In this document: positions 33,014 through 38,961 of the stretch, in pieces
Position numbering within the stretch: the stretch's first letter is position 1
How the letters are laid out: every line of letters starts with the position of its first letter
Source: Pseudomonas karstica
GTDB lineage: Bacteria > Pseudomonadota > Gammaproteobacteria > Pseudomonadales > Pseudomonadaceae
NCBI RefSeq assembly: GCF_009707515.1
Contig: NZ_WLYI01000043.1
Location: forward strand, 1-38,961
DNA length: 38,961 nucleotides
Direction of reading: 5' to 3'
The notes under the pieces: model-generated
Seen by the model: the letters and a program-made list of their open reading frames with translations, nothing else
What the model was told of the DNA's origin: nothing
The model's database searches: none
Program-made: the position numbers and the translations under genes

Positions 33014-33463
33014 TCAAGACGCATGCGGCAGACGTTGATCGGCGTTATAGCGGGCATTTTTTTGTGGGATGTGCTGACTGGCCGTCGCAATCAAGGTGAT
33101 TTGTTCATTTTCGTCCAGGCTCAACTGGCCGGTTTTCATATCGATCAGCTCCAGTTGCCAAGCCAATAACGTCAGGCAGTCGCTCAGTGCGAACAATGCC
33201 TCGTCATGCAGTTGCAGGGGGTAGGCAGCGTTATTGATCAAGTTTTGGATGTGCCTTGAGAACTCACTGATGGGCCGCAAGGTCATGGCATCGGCCTTAT
33301 CGCCGAGCTTGGTCAGGCTGTTTTTCATGCAGTCGATTGCGTCGTTGTCGTTACGAATCAAATGCAGGTGACTCAAGCATTCTTCAGACTTGGCCAGCAG
33401 CATTTCAGCCTCGAGGAGAAACTCGGGAAGTGCAAGCTGCCACTCTTTGCCGTCGTTCATCAT
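33014..33463 (-). CDS. Small helical protein, degenerate HPt-like
   Basis: A 149-residue soluble protein, mostly helical by eye and not recognised with certainty. The layout FLLEAEMLLAKSEECLSHL, then AIDCMKNSLTKLGDKADAM, then LRPISEFSRHIQNLINNA resembles a CheA-P1/HPt helical bundle, in which a phosphoaccepting histidine would precede a Lys-Gly pair. Here the site reads MKNSLTKLG and has no histidine, so phosphotransfer is unlikely. The start is ATG 33463, with GGAG 6 bases upstream. Next to cheV and facing away from it. Could be a signalling adaptor. Confidence 0.6.
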   Translation of the reverse strand: MMNDGKEWQLALPEFLLEAEMLLAKSEECLSHLHLIRNDNDAIDCMKNSLTKLGDKADAMTLRPISEFSRHIQNLINNAAYPLQLHDEALFALSDCLTLLAWQLELIDMKTGQLSLDENEQITLIATASQHIPQKNARYNADQRLPHAS

Positions 33464-33832
33464 GCAAGTCTCCACAACATGCGCTCAGGTGATGAGATAT
33501 CGCACTGGGTGAATAGCTTAAAGCTACCGCTGAAATATGACTGTGATATGTAGTCCGTTTCCGTCTTTTTAGTAGGGCATTTATTTTTATTATGATTGCT
33601 GTGGTCCGTGTCCCTCATGTCCAGGGTTATTCGCACCACTTCGGTTGCCAAGGCATCAGTGCCTGGAAGGGCCGCGGGCCGTGGACGTGCAATAGCAAAC
33701 AAAAGCCGGCTCCATTCATGCAATGAGAATGGCGTCACATTAATGGCTATTAGATATCGCGAATATCAGGTTAGACCTGATTGCGGCTAGGGGAATCCCT
33801 TACATGGCGGAACCTTGCGACGGTTTCAAGGT

Positions 33833-33846
33833 CGCCCCGCGGGGCG
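33833..33846. other. GC-rich 14-bp palindrome in the cheV upstream region
   Basis: CGCCCCGCGGGGCG. No T-run follows. It lies in the 543-bp gap 33464-34006, which holds no gene but contains this, the palindrome at 33882 and the sigma-28 promoter at 33930. Confidence 0.35.
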
Positions 33847-33881
33847 GGAATGCAAAATCAGAAGGCCGAGCCAGTAAAGCA

Positions 33882-33900
33882 TGATGTCAGTGTGACATCA
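33882..33900. promoter_or_regulatory. 19-bp perfect inverted repeat upstream of cheV
   Basis: TGATGTCA-GTG-TGACATCA, 29 bp before the -35 of the sigma-28 promoter. An operator is likely; the regulator is not identified. Confidence 0.5.
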
Positions 33901-33929
33901 ATGGGTTCATGTGGCATTTTACTGGGGGA

Positions 33930-33956
33930 TCAAGGTCTGGCGGTTGTCGCCGATAA
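33930..33956 (+). promoter_or_regulatory. Sigma-28 (FliA) promoter of cheV
   Basis: TCAAGGTC (33930-33937), 11-bp spacer, GCCGATAA (33949-33956). The -10 is a perfect sigma-28 match and TCAAG is the usual Pseudomonas -35 core. Transcription would start about 45 bp before the cheV ATG. Confidence 0.75.
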
Positions 33957-34006
33957 CCTGCTTCAAGTCACCCGCAAATCCAGCAGCACATTCCCAGGAG
34001 TCTTTA

Positions 34007-34942
34007 ATGGCCGGCATTCTCGACACGGTAGATCAACGCACGCAATTGGTGGGTGAGAATCGCCTGGAGATCCTCATGTTTCGCCTGGCGGGGCGGCAGT
34101 TGTTCGCTATCAACGTGTTCAAGGTGCAGGAAGTGTTGCAGTTGCCCAAGCTGACCCTGATGCCCCAGCGCCACCCCTTTGTTTGCGGTGTGGTCAACCT
34201 GCGTGGCCAGACCCTGCCGGTGATCGACCTGTCCCAGGCCATCGGCATGCGGCCGCTGGTGCCGGGGCCCAACAGCACCATTATCGTTACCGAGTACAAC
34301 CGTTCAGTGCAGGCATTCCTGGTGGGTGGCGTGGACCGTATCGTCAACATGAATTGGGAGGCGATCCTGCCGCCGCCGGCCAGTGCCGGACGCCAGCACT
34401 ACCTCACGGCGATCAGCAACGTTGATAACCAACTGGTAGAAATCATCGACGTGGAAAAAGTCCTGGCCGAGATCGTGCCTTACAACACCAGGGTTTCCCG
34501 GGAAAAACTGAATGACCCCGTGCTGGAGCGTGCCCGTGGCCGTGAAGTGCTGCTGGTGGATGACTCCAATGTGGCCCTGTCGCAGTTGCGTGACACCCTG
34601 TCGCAACTGGGGGTGAAGATGCACATCGCCAGCGACGGCCTCAAGGCCCTGAACCTGCTAAAGGGGTGGGCCGACAGCGGCCAGGTGATGACCGACAAGT
34701 TGTTGATGATCTTCACCGACGCCGAAATGCCCGAGATGGACGGTTATCGCCTCACCACCGAGATTCGTAACGACCCGCGCCTGCGTGGCTTGTACGTGGT
34801 GCTGCACACCTCGCTGTCGGGTAGTTTCAATGACTCGATGGTGAAAAAAGTCGGTTGCGACAACTTCCTTTCCAAGTTTCAGCCGGATAAGTTGGTGGAT
34901 GTGGTGCGCCAGCGTCTGATGCTGGATGAAGTGCTGGCCTGA
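34007..34942 (+). CDS. cheV: Chemotaxis coupling protein CheV (CheW-REC)
   Basis: A 311-residue two-domain protein. The N-terminal CheW domain (about 10-165) carries MFRLAGRQLFAINVFKVQEVL, VVNLRGQTLPVIDLS and VNMNWEAILPPP. The C-terminal receiver (about 178-305) starts VLLVDDSNVALSQL, has acceptor aspartate in LMIFTDAEMPEMDGY, threonine in VVLHTSLSG and lysine in FLSKFQPDKLV. CheV links chemoreceptors to CheA and adapts by phosphorylation. The start is ATG 34007, with CCAGGAG 6 bases upstream. A sigma-28 promoter ties it to the flagellar regulon. Confidence 0.95.
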   Translation: MAGILDTVDQRTQLVGENRLEILMFRLAGRQLFAINVFKVQEVLQLPKLTLMPQRHPFVCGVVNLRGQTLPVIDLSQAIGMRPLVPGPNSTIIVTEYNRSVQAFLVGGVDRIVNMNWEAILPPPASAGRQHYLTAISNVDNQLVEIIDVEKVLAEIVPYNTRVSREKLNDPVLERARGREVLLVDDSNVALSQLRDTLSQLGVKMHIASDGLKALNLLKGWADSGQVMTDKLLMIFTDAEMPEMDGYRLTTEIRNDPRLRGLYVVLHTSLSGSFNDSMVKKVGCDNFLSKFQPDKLVDVVRQRLMLDEVLA

Positions 34943-35036
34943 TTGATGGGCTCCTACACGAGGGCGGCGGGATCTTTTGATTCTCGCCACGTGCTCGTAT
35001 AGGGTTATGGTTTTTGCCCATCAGGAAAGCAGGCTT

Positions 35037-35843
35037 ATGCTGCGTCTCAGCGCGTTGTATCGGTACCCATTGAAGTCCGGCAAGGGTGAAGCCTTGCAGC
35101 AGGTCGGCCTGGATAAGCTCGGGCTGGATGGGGACCGACGCTGGATGCTGGTGGATGAACCCAGCGGGCGCTTCCTGACCCAACGGGCGTTTGCCCGGAT
35201 GAGCCAATTATCGGCGGTCTGGAATAATGCCGGTGGCCTGACGTTGAGCGCGGTCGGCCACCCGACCCTGGACGTGCCGCTGCCTGGCAGTGAGGCCGAG
35301 TTGCGCGGTGTGACTATTTGGCGTGACACCTTGCGGGTTCCGGACGCCGGCGATGAGGCCGCTGCCTGGGTCAGCGAATTCATTGGCAAACCCACTCGCC
35401 TGGTGCAAGTCCCTGTGGCGCGTGCGCGCACGACGGCGTCCGGCTACGGCAAAGATGATGACAAGGTGGGCTTCGCCGATGGTTTTCCGCTGTTGCTGAT
35501 CGGCCAGGCTTCCCTGGACGACTTGTCCCAACGTATAGGCCGGCCGATGGAGATGCTGCGTTTTCGCCCCAACCTGGTGGTCGAAGGCAGTGAAGCGTTC
35601 GCCGAGGACGGTTGGAAACGGGTGCGCATCGGCGATGTGGAGTTTCGCGTGGTCAAGTCCTGCTCGCGCTGCATCCTCACCACTATCGATCCACAAACCG
35701 CTGAGCGCAGCGTCGACCGTCAGCCACTGGCGACCCTTGAGGCCTATCGCAAGGAGCCCGATGGTGTGATGTTCGGCCAGAACCTGGTCAACGATGGCGT
35801 GGGGCAGTTGGAAGTCGGCATGCCGTTGACGATTCTGGAATAG
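35037..35843 (+). CDS. MOSC-domain protein (YcbX-like)
   Basis: A 268-residue protein with MOSC_N then MOSC. The N-terminal beta-barrel begins MLRLSALYRYPLKSGKGEAL. The MOSC part has RPNLVVEGSEAFAEDGW and the invariant cysteine in VKSCSRCILTTIDP. YcbX-type proteins bind sulfurated molybdenum cofactor and detoxify N-hydroxylated bases. The C-terminal ferredoxin domain of YcbX is missing, so an external electron donor is needed. ATG 35037 has AGG 4 bases upstream. The mobA/moaB/moeA genes lie about 5 kb away. Confidence 0.9.
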   Translation: MLRLSALYRYPLKSGKGEALQQVGLDKLGLDGDRRWMLVDEPSGRFLTQRAFARMSQLSAVWNNAGGLTLSAVGHPTLDVPLPGSEAELRGVTIWRDTLRVPDAGDEAAAWVSEFIGKPTRLVQVPVARARTTASGYGKDDDKVGFADGFPLLLIGQASLDDLSQRIGRPMEMLRFRPNLVVEGSEAFAEDGWKRVRIGDVEFRVVKSCSRCILTTIDPQTAERSVDRQPLATLEAYRKEPDGVMFGQNLVNDGVGQLEVGMPLTILE

Positions 35844-35860
35844 CGCTCGTGCAACGAAAA

Positions 35861-35892
35861 ATGCCCGTCTCACAAGAGACGGGCATTTTTTT
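35861..35892. terminator. Bidirectional terminator between the MOSC gene and ppnP
   Basis: An 11-bp stem ATGCCCGTCTC/GAGACGGGCAT with loop ACAA, followed by a T-run on the + strand and preceded by an A-run. Confidence 0.93.
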
Positions 35893-35903
35893 ACCGCAAA
35901 CCT

Positions 35904-36188
35904 TTAGCCGCGGTATTCACACAGATAAGCGGTGTCCACGGCGACCTTCAACTGGAACTTGCTGTTGGCCGGCACGTTGAACTGGCTACCGGCGGCGAAG
36001 GTTTCCCAGTCTTCGCTGCCTGGCAGCTTGACGGTCAGCGCGCCGGACACCACGTGCATGATTTCCCGCTGGGCGGTGCCGAATTCGTATTCACCCGGGG
36101 CCATGACGCCGATGGTCGCCGGACCTTCTGCGGTGCCGAAAGCGATCGACTTGACGGTACCGTCGAAGTACTCGTTGACTTTGAACAT
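35904..36188 (-). CDS. ppnP: Pyrimidine/purine nucleoside phosphorylase PpnP (DUF1255)
   Basis: A 94-residue cupin-fold enzyme that phosphorolyses several nucleosides. It begins MFKVNEYFDGTVKSIAF and contains the family segments GVMAPGEYEFGTAQREIMHVVSG and FAAGSQFNVPANSKFQLKV; length is typical. The start is ATG 36188, with GAGG 8 bases upstream. It is 47 bp downstream of the exonuclease gene on the same strand, possibly one operon for nucleotide salvage. Confidence 0.95.
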   Translation of the reverse strand: MFKVNEYFDGTVKSIAFGTAEGPATIGVMAPGEYEFGTAQREIMHVVSGALTVKLPGSEDWETFAAGSQFNVPANSKFQLKVAVDTAYLCEYRG

Positions 36189-36235
36189 GGGTGAATCCTC
36201 GAAAAAGGGTCAAGAAAGGTCGGCCAGTATGCCTT

Positions 36236-36778
36236 CTACACGGGCAAAATCAACGGCAGCAGTCGTGCTGTATTGCGCGCATCTTGCAGCGCCCGGTGTT
36301 GCTGGCCGTTGAACTGTATCCCGGCCAATTGCAGTGCGCCATTGAGCCCCAACGGCTTGTCCAGGCGCCGGACCTTGGCGAAACGCTGCTTGAGGTTTAC
36401 ATGGGGTGTCTGGCCGAGGAGGCTGGTCAAGCCATGGCGTTGCCACTCCAGCTCCAGTTGCTGGCGATCATAGTCGCCCCAACTGGCCCAGCCCTCCAGG
36501 TGCGCCCGATGCTGGCCCAGCCAGCGTTCAAACAACGGCCAGACCGCGTTCAACGGCAGGGCGTTGTCGATATTAGCCTGGCTGATATGGGTCAGTTGAC
36601 GACAGAAAGGCGTCAACAAAGGCCGGCGCAACGGCCGCACGAAACGCTGGAAGTGGTCCAGTTCGCGGCCTTGGCGATTGACCAGGCTCGCGCCGATTTC
36701 GATGACTTCCATCTCCCTCACGGGCCAGCCGCCTTCATCCGTTGTGGCTTCAAGATCAATAATCAGCCAATGAGGCAT
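36236..36778 (-). CDS. DEDDh 3'-5' exonuclease (RNase T/PolC epsilon-like)
   Basis: A 180-residue exonuclease domain of the Eri1/KapD-like type. Metal-binding residues are visible as D8 and E10 in LIIDLEATTD, the aspartate in WASWGDYDRQQLE, and the histidine and aspartate in HRALQDARNTARL. It is a lone catalytic domain without an RNA- or DNA-binding extension, so the substrate (RNA or DNA) is unknown. Confidence 0.88.
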   Translation of the reverse strand: MPHWLIIDLEATTDEGGWPVREMEVIEIGASLVNRQGRELDHFQRFVRPLRRPLLTPFCRQLTHISQANIDNALPLNAVWPLFERWLGQHRAHLEGWASWGDYDRQQLELEWQRHGLTSLLGQTPHVNLKQRFAKVRRLDKPLGLNGALQLAGIQFNGQQHRALQDARNTARLLPLILPV

Positions 36779-36849
36779 CGCAGGTTCCCGTACTCTTCCC
36801 GTCCTGATGGGGATAGAGCGTAGCCAAGCCTGGTAGTTCCGCCTAGCGT

Positions 36850-38796
36850 TTACTCGATCTCCAGTAAAACCTGGCGATTGTGTACCTGGTCTCCGGCAAC
36901 CACCTGAACCCGTTTGACCACCCCCCCGATGCCGGCCTTGAGCGGGTGCTCCATTTTCATCGCTTCCAGCACCAGCAACAACTGGCCTTTACTGACTGAC
37001 TCACCCTCGCTGACCCGTACCTCGACAATGGCGCCATCCATCGGCGCCTTCACCGTACCGCTGCTGGCTTCGGCCTGGCGGATGGCAACGGACTGGGTGC
37101 GGTTGGTGATACGCAGGCCGCCGCTGGCGCTGGCCAGCCAGAGTTGCGTGCCCTCCAGGTGATAGGCGGTGCGGCGGCGGATACCATTGAGAATCACGCT
37201 GGCCCAACGTCCGTCGATGCTCTGTAAGTGTACTTTGATGGCTTGCTGATCGACGTCAACCTGCAGGCAGTTATCCGCCAGCAGGCTGATGCTGACAGTC
37301 TTGATTTCATCTTGCACGGCCAGGCAGCAGTTCCACGGCACATTGGCGTTGTTGCGCCAGCCCGGCAAGCTGTCGCGATGGGCATTGGCGCTGTTCTGAT
37401 AAAACAGGGCGGCGGCCAGGCCCAGTTCTTCGGGTGTTGCCGTATGGCTGGCGATATTGCTGAAGTGTTCAGCAATGAAACCGGTGCTGAAGTCGCCCGC
37501 GACAAACTGCGGATGCTTGAGCAGATGGGTCAGTAACTGCTGATTGCTGCCAACCCCCAGCAGCACGCAATCTTCCACGGCCCGTAATAGCTTGCGCCGC
37601 GCCTCTTCGCGGGTGGCTCCGTGGGCGATGATCTTGCCCAGCATCGGATCATAGAAAGGGCTGATCTGTTGACCTTCGTGCAGTCCATGGTCGATGCGCA
37701 CACCTTCTGCCGGTTCCCAGCGCACTACGTCGCCAGTTTGCGGGAGGAATTCCTGGGACGGATCTTCGGCATACAGGCGAACTTCCATGGCGTGGCCGCT
37801 GAGGGTCACGTCTTCCTGGCGCAAGGGTAGGGGTAGGCCTGCGGCAATGTGCAGTTGCCAGTTCACCAGATCCAGGCCGGTGATCAACTCGGTCACCGGG
37901 TGCTCCACTTGCAGGCGGGTGTTCATTTCCAGGAAGTAGAACCGGCCGGTGCGGTCCAGCAGAAATTCCACGGTGCCGGCCCCGACGTAGCTCACTGCGC
38001 GTCCTGCCTTTAGCGCGGCTTCGCCCATTGCCTGGCGCAACTCGTTGGTCATTACCGGGCAGGGCGCTTCTTCAACCACTTTTTGATGGCGACGCTGGAT
38101 CGAACAATCACGCTCCCCCAGGTAGATCAGGTTGCCGTGGGTATCGCCGAACAGTTGCACCTCCACATGACGCGGCTCGATCAACGCCTGCTCCAGAATC
38201 AGCTCGGCGCTGCCAAAGGCCTTCAAGGCTTCTGAACGGGCGGTGCGCAGTTGTTCGAGCAAGGTGTCGGGGCTGTGGACCAGGCGCATGCCCCGCCCGC
38301 CACCACCGGCACTGGCCTTGATCATCAACGGGTAGCCAATGCGTTCGGCTTCACGTTGCAATGTAAGGTCATCCTGTTCGGCACCTTGATAGCCGCCGAT
38401 GCAGGGCACGCCGGCGTTGAGCATGGCGATTTTCGACAGGCGTTTGCTGCCCATCAGTTCAATGGCTTCGGCGCTGGGGCCGATAAAGACCAGGCCGGCG
38501 TCCAGGCAGGCTCGGGCGAACTCGGGGTTTTCCGAGAGGAAGCCGTAGCCGGGGTGGATTGCGTCGGCGCCTGTGCGGTTGGCGGCTTCGAGGATGGCCG
38601 GGATATTGAGGTAGGACTGCTGCGCAGGTGCCGGGCCGATGTTGACGGCTTCGTCGGCCATTTGGACGTGCAGGGCATTGGCGTCGGCGTCGCTGTAGAT
38701 GGCCACGGTGCGGTAGCCCAGTGTTTGGGCGGTGCGCTGGATGCGACAGGCGATTTCGCCGCGGTTGGCGATCAGGATTTTGGTGAATGTGGGCAT
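36850..38796 (-). CDS. Acyl-CoA carboxylase alpha subunit (biotin carboxylase + BCCP)
   Basis: A 648-residue fused subunit of an acetyl/propionyl/methylcrotonyl/geranyl-CoA-type carboxylase. The biotin carboxylase part (about 1-445) starts MPTFTKILIANRGEIACRIQ and has the ATP-grasp lid ASAGGGGRGMRLV, ERDCSIQRRHQKVVEEAP and EMNTRLQVEHPVTELI. A middle domain precedes the C-terminal biotinyl domain with the biotin lysine in LVLEAMKMEHPL. The beta subunit is not in the window and probably lies upstream, beyond the right edge, so the substrate is open. The start is ATG 38796; extension to 38910 translates the dispersed repeat. 71 bp separates it from the exonuclease gene. Confidence 0.93.
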   Translation of the reverse strand: MPTFTKILIANRGEIACRIQRTAQTLGYRTVAIYSDADANALHVQMADEAVNIGPAPAQQSYLNIPAILEAANRTGADAIHPGYGFLSENPEFARACLDAGLVFIGPSAEAIELMGSKRLSKIAMLNAGVPCIGGYQGAEQDDLTLQREAERIGYPLMIKASAGGGGRGMRLVHSPDTLLEQLRTARSEALKAFGSAELILEQALIEPRHVEVQLFGDTHGNLIYLGERDCSIQRRHQKVVEEAPCPVMTNELRQAMGEAALKAGRAVSYVGAGTVEFLLDRTGRFYFLEMNTRLQVEHPVTELITGLDLVNWQLHIAAGLPLPLRQEDVTLSGHAMEVRLYAEDPSQEFLPQTGDVVRWEPAEGVRIDHGLHEGQQISPFYDPMLGKIIAHGATREEARRKLLRAVEDCVLLGVGSNQQLLTHLLKHPQFVAGDFSTGFIAEHFSNIASHTATPEELGLAAALFYQNSANAHRDSLPGWRNNANVPWNCCLAVQDEIKTVSISLLADNCLQVDVDQQAIKVHLQSIDGRWASVILNGIRRRTAYHLEGTQLWLASASGGLRITNRTQSVAIRQAEASSGTVKAPMDGAIVEVRVSEGESVSKGQLLLVLEAMKMEHPLKAGIGGVVKRVQVVAGDQVHNRQVLLEIE

Positions 38797-38820
38797 GTTG
38801 TGTCCCTTGGTTTTTGGGTA

Positions 38821-38925
38821 CATATCCGTTGCTGGCATGGTTTCGCCCTTACGGCGGGTCACTTTGAAAAGCCCAAAGTAACCAAAGGCTCTTGCCCCAC
38901 CACTCGGCACCTCGCTCTGGCTCGG
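38821..38925 (-). repeat. Dispersed intergenic repeat, right copy
   Basis: The inverted partner of 84-204. It ends 25 bp before the carboxylase ATG, so it overlaps where the promoter should be unless the gene is read from an upstream operon. Confidence 0.75.
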
Positions 38926-38961
38926 TGTGCCCGGAGTCCGGCCACCGTGGTTTAACGGGGC

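Noticed and set aside
38797..38910. 38-residue N-terminal extension of the carboxylase
   Set aside because: It translates the dispersed repeat; the family N-terminus is at MPTFTKILIANRGE.

Overview
The window reads as chromosomal DNA of a Pseudomonas of the P. fluorescens group. It has high-GC coding bias, Shine-Dalgarno (SD)-led genes and close protein matches to pseudomonad families. From memory, its gene order follows two P. aeruginosa PAO1 blocks: roughly PA2843-PA2822 on the left and PA3045-PA3023 on the right. No phage, IS element, CRISPR array, tRNA or rRNA was found. An inverted pair of a dispersed repeat sits at the two ends, suggesting this may be a contig that stopped at repeats.

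Layout, left to right. (1) 1-6.2 kb: type II DAHP synthase (shikimate entry), a spermidine synthase-like protein, a crotonase, the DEAD-box RNA helicase DeaD with a long structured leader, and a DODA-type dioxygenase. (2) 6.3-16.1 kb: thiopurine methyltransferase, the HtpX protease, the alanine aminotransferase AlaA, and an oxidative-stress group (msrB, glutathione peroxidase, the MarR-type regulator OspR). A nine-unit tandem REPIN array of about 1.2 kb separates msrB from gpx. The sensor kinase SagS, a DUF815 ATPase and the free-Met-sulfoxide reductase MsrC follow. (3) 16.2-21.2 kb: a RocS2/RocA2-type (BvgS/EvgS-like) phosphorelay with a receiver-only protein upstream. (4) 21.4-27.5 kb: dGTPase-like hydrolase, an AlgU-type membrane-protein operon (DUF883/YqjE/YqjK-like), an ammonium transporter, a glutaredoxin-like protein, a small unknown gene with a consensus LexA box, an RluA-family pseudouridine synthase and a small lipoprotein. 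(5) 27.6-31.0 kb: molybdenum cofactor genes mobA, moaB and moeA, then a YegS-type lipid kinase. (6) 31.0-38.8 kb: a NarL-type two-component pair, a degenerate HPt-like protein, CheV with a sigma-28 promoter, a MOSC protein, PpnP, a DEDDh exonuclease and a biotin-dependent carboxylase alpha subunit.

Themes are signal transduction, with three histidine kinases, two DNA-binding regulators, a lone receiver, an HPt-like protein and CheV, and redox repair. Regulatory sites that can be read directly include an OhrR-type operator before gpx-ospR, a LexA box before the unknown gene, EvgA-type half-sites before rocA2, and candidate sigma-32, AlgU, sigma-54 and sigma-28 promoters. The deaD start codon lies inside a perfect 9-bp hairpin. 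No wholly new multigene system is evident. The best candidates for new biology are the deaD leader switch, the SOS-boxed unknown gene, the receiver-only/Roc arrangement and the REPIN array.
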